Shown here: in pieces, positions 7,547 to 14,260 of the stretch
Position numbering within the stretch: the stretch's first letter is position 1
Layout: each line of letters opens with the position of its first letter
Assembly: GCA_902768665.1 (NCBI GenBank)
Contig: CACXMA010000011.1
Location: 1-64,000 of the forward strand
Direction of reading: 5' to 3'
Source: an uncultured Bacteroidia bacterium
GTDB lineage: Bacteria; Bacteroidota; Bacteroidia; Bacteroidales; UBA932
DNA length: 64,000 nucleotides
The notes under the pieces: generated by a model
The model's database searches: none
Seen by the model: the letters and a program-made list of their open reading frames with translations, nothing else
Told to the model about the DNA's origin: nothing
Program-made: the position numbers and the translations under genes

Positions 7547-9784
7547 ATGAAAAGACAAGGAATTGCAACTGCCATTCTCTTTTTGGCCGCGCCGGCAGTC
7601 GTGGCCACCGCGCAGAACGCTGCGCAGTCCCAGGACGAAAGCGCCTGGCATGAACGTCTCGACAGCGTCGTGGTCCGTACGACCGCCCATACGCCCGTCA
7701 CCCATTCCGAAATCCACCAGCAGGCCCTCCGGGGGGCGCTCCCTTCCGGTTCCATGCCGCAGACGCTCCAGCTGCTGCCCTCCGTCGTCAGCTACAATGA
7801 AGGCGGTACGGGCCTCGGCAACAGCGCCATGACCATCCGCGGCGTCAAGGGCTCGCAGATCAACGTGACGCTCAACGGCGTGACGCTCAATGACGCCGAG
7901 TCGCAGGAGGTCTTCTGGGTCAACATCCCTGCGCTGACCGCCATTCTCTCGGATGTCCAGGTCCAGCGCGGACTGGGGACCTCCGCCAACGGTTCGGGCG
8001 CTTTCGGTGCCAGCATCAACATGGGGACGAAATTGTTCCCGGACCGGAATGGCGGCCGTATCTCCTACAGCTCCGGCTCTTTCGGCACGCAGCTGCTGTC
8101 GCTCAGCGCAGAGACGGCCCTGTCCCGCAGCGGCCTGTATGGCAGCGTGGCCTATTCCAGGACCACGACAAACGGCTATATCCGCAACGGCCATGTCCGT
8201 TCGCAGTCGGCCTTTGTGCTGCTCGGATGGCTCCGGGGACGGAATTCGCTCCGGGCGACCTGGCTACTCGGCAGCCAGCACAGCGGCATTACCTGGGACG
8301 GCATCGATCCGGCCATCGTGAAGACCGACCGGACCTATAACCCTTCCGGCGAGTACTACGACGACTTCGGCAATGTCCATTATTATCCCCGCTCGGAGGA
8401 TGTCTACCGCCAGAACCACTTTCAGCTCAGCTATTCCCGGAGCCTCAGCCGCAGCCTGACCTGGGCGACCACGGCCGATTATACCCGTGGCGACGGCTAT
8501 GACGAGTACTATAAGACCGGCCGCAAGTTCAAAGATTTCGGCTATCCGGCGGCGGAGATGACGGGGCTTGACGGCGAGACGTACAAGAAGTCGGACATGA
8601 TCTACCGCAAGCGGATGGACAACGATCTCTATGCGCTCAACAGCGACATCCGCCTGCGGACGCCGAAGCTGGACCTGACCGGCGGAATCAGCGCGGCGCG
8701 CTATCTGGGCGGTCACTGGGGCGAGATGCTCTGGGCGAAGGTGCTCGGGTACGATTACGATTATGCCGCTCTCAATGAGGCGGATGCATGGTACCGCAAT
8801 TCGGGCCGGAAGACGGACCTGTCGGCTTTTGCGAGAGGGGAGTGGCGGCCGCGCCCCTGGCTCACCGCTTTTGCCGACCTGCAGTACCGCCAGGTCCGTT
8901 ATTCCATTGTCGGCGCCGATGACAAGGCGTCTTCCGTGCCGATGGATTACCACAAGACCTGGCCGTTCTTCAATCCCCGCGGCGGCGTGACGGCGACGTT
9001 CGGGGCGCACCGGCTGTATGGTTCCGTCGCCCTCGGCCACCGCGAGCCGGGCCGCAGCGACATCAAGGAGAACATCAAGGGCGAGATGATTCCGATCCGC
9101 CCCGAGTCCATGGTCGATTTCGAGCTGGGCTATGCCTATTCCTCACAGTCCCTCTCGGCGAGCGTTACCGCCTATGCGATGGAGTATACCGACATGCTGC
9201 TGGAGACGGGAAAACTCTCTTCTTCGGGTTATGCCATCAAAGAAAACGTGGCCCGTGGCTGGCGCAGGGGACTGGAGTTCGTGGCGGCCTGGCAGGCCTT
9301 GCCCCGGCTTCGACTGGACGGCAATCTGACGCTGTCGGTCAATCAGATTCGGGACTATACCGCTTTCGTGGAAGATTGGGAGAACGGCGGCTACCGGGAG
9401 GAGAATTACGGACAGACAACCATGCTGCTGTCGCCGGGGTGCGTGGCCATGGGGCGCGTGCAGTGGGAGACGGCCACGGGTGGTCCCGTTCTTTCGCTGG
9501 ACGGCAAGTGGGTAGGGAAGCAGTTCCTCGACAATACCGGCTCCGACGAGCGCTCCATCCCGGGCTATTTCGTGGCGAACCTGTCCCTGCAGCAGACGCT
9601 CCGCTTCGAGCATTACAGCCTCGAGGCCGGACTGTATGTCAACAACCTCCTGAACCGCCTCTACTGCGGCTCCGGCTGGACCTACCGCGCCTGGCAGGGC
9701 GGTGCCGAGCCCTGGTACACCGAGACCGGCCTCTACCCCCAGGCCCCCAGAAACTGGATGCTCCGCCTGGCCCTGGTCTTCTAG
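7547..9784 (+). CDS. TonB-dependent outer-membrane receptor, probable thiamine uptake
   Basis: A 745-residue outer-membrane receptor with signal peptide (MKRQGIATAILFLAAPAVVATAQ). The plug domain includes LPSVVSYNEGGTGLGNSAM, IRGVKGSQINVTLNGVTLND and GLGTSANGSGAFGASINMGTK. A long beta-barrel follows, and the terminal aromatic LRLALVF is a standard barrel insertion signal. No CarboxypepD-like N-terminal extension is present, so it is not a SusC type. Substrate is inferred from the TPP riboswitch directly upstream: thiamine or a precursor. Riboswitch-controlled receptors of this kind are known in Bacteroides, usually next to an inner-membrane PnuT; none is found here, so the partner must lie elsewhere. 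Confidence 0.88.
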   Translation: MKRQGIATAILFLAAPAVVATAQNAAQSQDESAWHERLDSVVVRTTAHTPVTHSEIHQQALRGALPSGSMPQTLQLLPSVVSYNEGGTGLGNSAMTIRGVKGSQINVTLNGVTLNDAESQEVFWVNIPALTAILSDVQVQRGLGTSANGSGAFGASINMGTKLFPDRNGGRISYSSGSFGTQLLSLSAETALSRSGLYGSVAYSRTTTNGYIRNGHVRSQSAFVLLGWLRGRNSLRATWLLGSQHSGITWDGIDPAIVKTDRTYNPSGEYYDDFGNVHYYPRSEDVYRQNHFQLSYSRSLSRSLTWATTADYTRGDGYDEYYKTGRKFKDFGYPAAEMTGLDGETYKKSDMIYRKRMDNDLYALNSDIRLRTPKLDLTGGISAARYLGGHWGEMLWAKVLGYDYDYAALNEADAWYRNSGRKTDLSAFARGEWRPRPWLTAFADLQYRQVRYSIVGADDKASSVPMDYHKTWPFFNPRGGVTATFGAHRLYGSVALGHREPGRSDIKENIKGEMIPIRPESMVDFELGYAYSSQSLSASVTAYAMEYTDMLLETGKLSSSGYAIKENVARGWRRGLEFVAAWQALPRLRLDGNLTLSVNQIRDYTAFVEDWENGGYREENYGQTTMLLSPGCVAMGRVQWETATGGPVLSLDGKWVGKQFLDNTGSDERSIPGYFVANLSLQQTLRFEHYSLEAGLYVNNLLNRLYCGSGWTYRAWQGGAEPWYTETGLYPQAPRNWMLRLALVF

Positions 9785-9849
9785 GCGCTCCTCCGGCGCT
9801 GCTGCAACCGGCTTCCTCCACCCCTGCGGCCATTATTTGTCATCAAACT

Positions 9850-9932
9850 GCTGGTAATGCTCCATACTCTGGATGATTACCAGCATTTTTGGCCTTAATT
9901 GTCAGTAATGCTCCATTTGTTGGAGCATTGCC
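9850..9932 (+). repeat. twin-hairpin repeat, copy 1
   Basis: Two adjacent hairpins: GCTGGTAATGCTCCA / TGGATGATTACCAGC (9850-9884) and AATGCTCCA / TGGAGCATT (about 9907-9930). A copy with about 90% identity, including flanks, is at 27459-27541. Both copies are followed by TGCCCTCCACTGTCATTTCG, so the unit probably extends through the next palindrome. Confidence 0.8.
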
Positions 9933-9959
9933 AGCACCTTTTTCCGTCATGCCCTCCAC

Positions 9960-10101
9960 TGTCATTTCGAGCGAAGTCGAGAAATCTTCCCCGTCATTCC
10001 ACGTCTTGTCCGGCGCCTGCGGCAATCCAACCGTCATTCCACGGCCCCGTCCAGCGCCCGCGGCAGTGAAACCGTCATTCCACGGCCCCGTCCGTGGAAT
10101 C
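9960..10101 (+). repeat. cluster of GTCAT-headed palindromic repeats
   Basis: 9960-9986 is the GTCATTTCGAG...CGAGAAATCT repeat; 9991 onward, 10031 onward and 10073-10101 are full or broken copies of GTCATTCCACGG...CCGTGGAATCT. The broken copies diverge after the first arm. Confidence 0.8.
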
Positions 10102-10116
10102 TGTCCTCCGGTTTCC

Positions 10117-10210
10117 GGACAGTGGTCGTCAAAAGCCCGATCTCAGGGGGCCGCTTCGCATCCCCCCTTCGGTCCTCAGCGGACGGCAGGGCTTTTGACG
10201 GCCACTGTCC
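10117..10210 (+). repeat. 94-bp palindrome P, left end of element A
   Basis: Ends are 22-bp inverted repeats beginning GGACAGTGG and meeting at AAAAGCCC, with one mismatch. The centre carries CCGCTTCGCATCCCCCCTTC. Four copies in the window: here, 11202-11295, 17042-17135 and 18113-18207. Confidence 0.9.
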
Positions 10211-10336
10211 TTCATAGGCGATGTCCTTTCCTTGTTTTAAGGGGAAGGACTTTCGGTAAGTGGCTGACTATCAAGGCTCATCCTCCGCACTCTGAGCGTA
10301 TTACTTTTCGGTACGTGTGGATCCTCTTGGCACGTC

Positions 10337-10580
10337 GCAGGTCAGAAGCCGTACTGCTGCTGGTTGGACATCGTACCGTAAAGGGCTGGGCATCGCAACG
10401 TCGCAGGTTAGGCATCGCTCCGTCGCAGGTCGGGCTCCGAAATGCAGCAGGTCTGCAAAAATCCTTTGACCTGCTACGCTAGATGCTGCTGTACTGCCGA
10501 TTTGCGTTGCAGGTCGCGCGAAAAACGCAGACCTGCGGCACTTCACAGTCTGACCTGCGTCACTTTGCTGTCTGACCTGC
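10337..10580 (+). repeat. 22-bp-phased GCAGGTC heptamer array, copy A
   Basis: GCAGGTC or one-base variants start at 10337, 10359, 10403, 10425 and 10447, each an exact multiple of 22 apart (the 10381 slot is degenerate). Inverted GACCTGC start at 10468, 10530, 10552 and 10574, the last three again 22 apart, and another GCAGGTC is at 10509. Inverted pairs at 10447/10468 and 10509/10530 are spaced equally (14 nt between heptamers). Confidence 0.88.
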
Positions 10581-11201
10581 GGCGTCACCGTCATTCCACG
10601 GCTTGTACGTGGAATCTGTTTCCCGGAGGTTAGCAGTTGGCTGGTTAGAAATGATTGTAAATCAATCACTTAATACGCCTGTAATGTTAACCCCCTGATA
10701 AAAAGCCAGGGGGATAACAGTCGTTTAGGGAGAATGTGCTGATAATTAGCGTATTACAAAACCATGATTGCTAACCCCTGCTTTCTGAAGGGCCGTTAGC
10801 CTGTCTAGGTACGATTGGGCGCCACCTTCGTAATAACTTTTTAGGACGCCACACGCCACCTTCCAGCATCTGTTTTTGTAAATGATTGAATGTGAGTAGT
10901 TTATAAATACCGGCCTGGAAGGTGACCTGTTTTTTCGGGGGACCTTCCAACTGCGATTTTGGAAACATCTGATTATGAGAGTGTTGCGCGGAGATGGCTG
11001 GAAGGTGCGGGGTTAAGAAGAGCAGTCTGCTTCTTTAGGCTAGCGTGAGGGGTTGTTTATCTGAGAAATGCGCTCGGAGGGAGACGGATGGTGGCTTTGT
11101 GAGAAGAAGGTGGCAGTGGCTGCTGAAACGAAGCAATCGGCGAGCGGGCAGCGGTGCTTCCCGCCGGGCATGACAGGGAGAGTGGTGATCCGAAGGTTGA
11201 A

Positions 11202-11295
11202 GGACGGTGGTAGTCAAAAGCCCTGCCGTCCGCTGAGGACCGAAGGAGGGGAGCGAAGCAGCCTCCTGAGATCGGGCTTTTGACTACCACTGTCC
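11202..11295 (-). repeat. 94-bp palindrome P, right end of element A
   Basis: Same palindrome as 10117-10210 in reverse orientation, same length, with scattered substitutions (GGACGGTGG at one tip). Confidence 0.88.
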
Positions 11296-11310
11296 GGAAA
11301 CCGGAGGACA

Positions 11311-11401
11311 GATGCCCTGCATTCGCTGGGCATGACGAAAGGGATGCCCTGCATGCGCTGGGCATGACGATAAGGGATGCCCTGCATGAGCTGGGCATGA
11401 C
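11311..11401 (-). repeat. three tandem GTCATGCCC palindromes
   Basis: Three units, each GATGCCCTGCAT-n-GCTGGGCATGACG, repeat at roughly 32-33 bp. On the minus strand each reads GTCATGCCCAGC...GCAGGGCATC. Single copies occur near 18218-18247 and, diverged, at 27165-27190 and 27600-27624. Confidence 0.85.
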
Positions 11402-11438
11402 GCGGAATAGTTGGCAATAACACTTCTGCCCTAAAATA

Positions 11439-11470
11439 GGATAGAGCTCGCATCCCTGCGAGCTCTATCC
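11439..11470. terminator. perfect 14-bp hairpin downstream of trmD
   Basis: GGATAGAGCTCGCA and its exact complement flank a 4-nt loop TCCC. It lacks a T run directly after either arm, so calling it a terminator is tentative. It lies 155 bases beyond the trmD stop. Confidence 0.4.
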
Positions 11471-11624
11471 TTATTGGTTGTTTAGTAGTAGTGTTTTGCC
11501 TTTTGGCGTATTGTCGTAGTTAGTAGGCGTGGTCCTGTGAATTATTAAAAATTTTTAATATCACAAGCTCATTTCATAAATCTTCTGCAAATATAAAGAC
11601 ATTTTCTTATAAAGCAAAGAAATC

Positions 11625-12302
11625 TTAATCTTTTAACAGATTCGGCCTTCTTTCTCGGGTCCGGGCGAGGGATTCGGCGTCCTGCCACTCGCGGATGAGC
11701 TTGGGATTGCCGCTCAGCAGGACATCGGGGACCTTCCAGCCGTTGAACTCGGCGGGGCGGGTGTAGACCGGGGGAGCGATGAGGCCTTCCTGGAAGGAGT
11801 CGGACAGGGCGGAGGTCTCATCGGAGATGGCGCCGGGCAGCAGGCGGATGATGGCGTCCGCGACGATGGCGGCGGGGATTTCGCCGCCGCTGACCACGAA
11901 GTCGCCGACGGAGATTTCGCGGGTGATGAGGTGCTCGCGGATGCGCTCGTCGATGCCTTTGTAGTGGCCGCAGAGGATGATGATGTTCTCCTTGAGGGAC
12001 AGCTCGTTGGCCATGCCCTGGTCGAAGATGTCGCCGTCGGGGGCCATGTAGATGACTTCGTCGTAGGTGCGTTCGGCCTTGAGCTCCTCGATCATCCGGA
12101 AGACGGGCTCGACCATCATGACCATGCCGGCATCGCCGCCGTAGCTGTAGTCGTCGACGGTCTGCCGCGGGCCGAGGCCGTACTTGCGGATGTTGTGGAT
12201 GTGGATCTCGACGAGGCCCTTTTTGACGGCCCGGCCGGGAATGGAGTGGCTCAGGGGGCTTTCCAGCAGCTCCGGCACCACGGTAAGGATATCGATGCGC
12301 AT
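11625..12302 (-). CDS. trmD: tRNA (guanine-N1)-methyltransferase
   Basis: A 225-residue SPOUT methyltransferase that makes m1G37 in tRNAs and prevents frameshifting. It shows [17 protein letters not shown] at the N-terminus, [26 protein letters not shown], the SAM-binding knot [12 protein letters not shown] and [15 protein letters not shown]. The start is MRIDIL at 12302; the ATG eight codons upstream lies at or beyond the -7 box at 12324-12331. It stands alone, not in the usual rpsP-rimM-rplS group, which is common in Bacteroidota. It is divergent from the DUF349 gene. Confidence 0.95.
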   Translation of the reverse strand: MRIDILTVVPELLESPLSHSIPGRAVKKGLVEIHIHNIRKYGLGPRQTVDDYSYGGDAGMVMMVEPVFRMIEELKAERTYDEVIYMAPDGDIFDQGMANELSLKENIIILCGHYKGIDERIREHLITREISVGDFVVSGGEIPAAIVADAIIRLLPGAISDETSALSDSFQEGLIAPPVYTRPAEFNGWKVPDVLLSGNPKLIREWQDAESLARTRERRPNLLKD

Positions 12303-12323
12303 AAGATTGGCAGTATTATGCTG

Positions 12324-12331
12324 CAAAATTA
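12324..12331 (-). promoter_or_regulatory. -7 box (TAATTTTG) of trmD
   Basis: TAATTTTG on the minus strand, 21 bases upstream of the trmD ATG. Confidence 0.5.
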
Positions 12332-12352
12332 GTAAATCTCCCGAAATTTTGG

Positions 12353-12360
12353 TACATTTG
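12353..12360 (+). promoter_or_regulatory. -7 box (TACATTTG) of the DUF349 gene
   Basis: TACATTTG 31 bases upstream of ATG 12392, divergent from the trmD promoter. Confidence 0.55.
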
Positions 12361-12391
12361 CAATCTATGTTGAATCATAAACGATTTTAGA

Positions 12392-14257
12392 ATGAGTGAA
12401 GAAATCATCCCTGCCACCGCCCCCGAGGTCGCTGCAGATGTAGCAGAAAAAGTCGAAGCAGTTGCCACGCCCGTGGAGACCGCCGCTCCGGCCGTAACCG
12501 AAAATGAAGAAAACAACCTCGCCGAGATGACGCTGGCGGAGCTGTCCGCCCGCCTGGAGGAGATTCTCGCCGACGAGAACAAAATGCAGCGCGCCAAGGA
12601 AGTGGAAGCGGTGAAATCCGCTTTCTACCGCCGCCTGTCCCGCGAAAAGGCGGAAGCCGGACTCGCCCCGACCGTGGATGAGCCGTCTTCCCGCGACGAG
12701 GTTCCCGCCGAGGAACCGGCCGCCGCGCCCGCTCCGGCAGACAATCCTTTCGCTGTGCTCGAGGAAGGCTTCAAGGCATTATATACATCTTATAAGAAAG
12801 AGCGCGCACAGTACAACCGCGAGCTCGACAAGGAGCGCGAGGAGAACCTCGTGAAGAAACAGGCCGTGATCGAGGACCTCAAGGCCCTCATCGAAAAGCA
12901 GGAAGACGTCTCCGCGACTTTCCCGGCTTTCCGCGAGATCCAGAACCGCTGGCGCGAGATCGGTCCCGTCCCGGCGACCGCTTTCCGCAACATCAACGAC
13001 ACCTACCAGTTCAACGTCGAGCGTTTCTACGACATGGTCAAGATCAACCGCGACCTGCGCGACCTCGACTTCAAGAAGAACCTCGAGGTGAAGACCGCTT
13101 TCTGCGAGGCCGCCGAGAAACTGGCCGAGCAGGAGGATGTCGTCGAGGCCTTCAAGGAACTGCAGCACCTCCACGAGCAGTGGAAGGAGTACGGCCCCGT
13201 CGCCCAGGAGTTCCGCGAGAGCATCTGGGACCGCTTCAAGGCCGCCACCGCCGCGATCAACAAGAAATACCAGGCCCACTTCGAAGGCCAGAAAGCCCAG
13301 CAGGTAGAGAACCTCGCCGCGAAGACCGCCCTCTGCGAGGAGGTCGAGGCCATCGCCGAGAAGGAAATCACTTCCTCGAACCAGTGGAACAGCCTCTCCA
13401 AGCAGATCGAGGAGATCCAGGCCCGTTGGCGGAGCATCGGCTTTGCGACCCGCAAGGACAACCAGAAGATCTACGAGCGTTTCCGCGCCGCCTGCGACAA
13501 GTTTTTCGAGCGCAAGCGCGTCTTCTACGCCGACTATAAGGACTCCATGAACGAGAACATGGCCAGGAAACAGGCCATCATCGAACGTGCCGAGGAGCTC
13601 GCCAAGAGCACCGACTGGAAGAAGACCACCGACGAGCTGATCGAGCTTCAGAAGCAGTGGAAGGAGATCGGCGCCGTGCCGCGCAAGAAGAGCGAGCCCA
13701 TGTGGAAGCGCTTCCGTGCCGCCTGCGACGCCTTCTTCGCCGAGCGCGACAAGAACGCCAGGCCCGCCGAGAACGACTACCACGCCAACCTCCGCGCCAA
13801 GAAGGCCCTGATCGAGGAGATCAACGCCTACGAGCCGGCCGCCGATGAGGCCGCCAACGCCGCCGCCCGCGAGGACTTCGCGAGCCGTTTCAGCGCCATC
13901 GGCTTCGTTCCGTTCAAGGAGAAGGAAAAAATTTCCGAGGCTTTCCGTGCCGCCATGTCCGCGAAATTCCCGGACTTCGGCCGCCGCGGACCGCGCCGTG
14001 AGGGCAACCAGCGCCCGCAGCGGGGTGGACAGCCTCGTCCGCTGACGGAGAAGGACAAGCTGATCCAGCAGTACCGCGAGCTCCAGCAGGAAATCGTTAC
14101 CTATGAAAACAATATCGGCTTCTTCGGCCGCGGCAAGAATGCCGAGGCCCTCGTCGCCCAGATGCAGGAGCGCATCGACGCCGCCAAGGCTTCCCTCAAG
14201 GAGCTGGAAGGCAAGATCCGTTCGCTCGAGGCCGCCGAAGAACCTGCAGCGGAGTAG
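12392..14257 (+). CDS. DUF349 repeat protein
   Basis: A 621-residue cytoplasmic, highly charged, mostly helical protein. After an acidic, alanine/proline-rich N-terminus (about residues 1-125), it carries a series of DUF349 units, each marked by W-x-E/S-I/Y-G: WREIGPVPA, WKEYGPVAQ, WRSIGFATR, WKEIGAVPR and a last one lacking the W (FSAIGFVPF). A short Arg/Gly/Gln-rich segment (GRRGPRREGNQRPQRGGQP) precedes a C-terminal coiled coil. DUF349 proteins are widespread in Bacteroidota and of unknown biochemical role. yidC starts four bases after the stop, so the two are probably co-transcribed. Confidence 0.85.
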   Translation: MSEEIIPATAPEVAADVAEKVEAVATPVETAAPAVTENEENNLAEMTLAELSARLEEILADENKMQRAKEVEAVKSAFYRRLSREKAEAGLAPTVDEPSSRDEVPAEEPAAAPAPADNPFAVLEEGFKALYTSYKKERAQYNRELDKEREENLVKKQAVIEDLKALIEKQEDVSATFPAFREIQNRWREIGPVPATAFRNINDTYQFNVERFYDMVKINRDLRDLDFKKNLEVKTAFCEAAEKLAEQEDVVEAFKELQHLHEQWKEYGPVAQEFRESIWDRFKAATAAINKKYQAHFEGQKAQQVENLAAKTALCEEVEAIAEKEITSSNQWNSLSKQIEEIQARWRSIGFATRKDNQKIYERFRAACDKFFERKRVFYADYKDSMNENMARKQAIIERAEELAKSTDWKKTTDELIELQKQWKEIGAVPRKKSEPMWKRFRAACDAFFAERDKNARPAENDYHANLRAKKALIEEINAYEPAADEAANAAAREDFASRFSAIGFVPFKEKEKISEAFRAAMSAKFPDFGRRGPRREGNQRPQRGGQPRPLTEKDKLIQQYRELQQEIVTYENNIGFFGRGKNAEALVAQMQERIDAAKASLKELEGKIRSLEAAEEPAAE

Positions 14258-14260
14258 ACT

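Larger units (their letters stand above)
10117..11295 (+). mobile_element. composite repeat element A (non-coding, palindrome-bounded)
   Basis: 1179 bp bounded by inverted copies of a 94-bp palindrome (10117-10210 and 11202-11295). Inside, from 10217, is sequence homologous to element B read on the minus strand. It comprises a leader (TCGGTAAGTGGCTGACTATC), a 22-bp-phased heptamer array (10337-10580), a GTCAT palindrome (10591-10619) and a structured block (about 10625-11010) also present at 17160-17665 and 27660-28165. Compared with B it lacks about 100 bp in the structured block. No reading frame is conserved between copies. Type given as mobile element by inference from copy number and inverted ends. 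Confidence 0.65.
9785..11624. other. repeat-rich intergenic region, no gene supported
   Basis: 1.84 kb without a credible gene. From left to right it holds twin hairpins (9850-9932), short GTCAT palindromes (9960-10101), composite element A (10117-11295), a tandem run of GATGCCCTGC palindromes (11311-11401), a 14-bp perfect hairpin (11439-11470) and an A/T-rich inverted repeat (about 11534-11566). Open frames here are on both strands, lack any family character and coincide with repeats. Confidence 0.8.

Noticed and set aside
9889..10482. 197-codon open frame in the first repeat block
   Set aside because: It runs through palindromes and the array, has no homology-like features, and the matching frame in element B is broken.
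10337..10580. Possible CRISPR array because of regular spacing
   Set aside because: Only seven bases repeat, the period is 22 bp, half of the units are inverted, and no cas gene is present. A binding array fits better.
11057..11398. 113-codon minus-strand frame over palindrome P and the GATGCCC repeats
   Set aside because: The peptide is made of repeat-unit translations (CRASL, MPSACRA) and has no other support.
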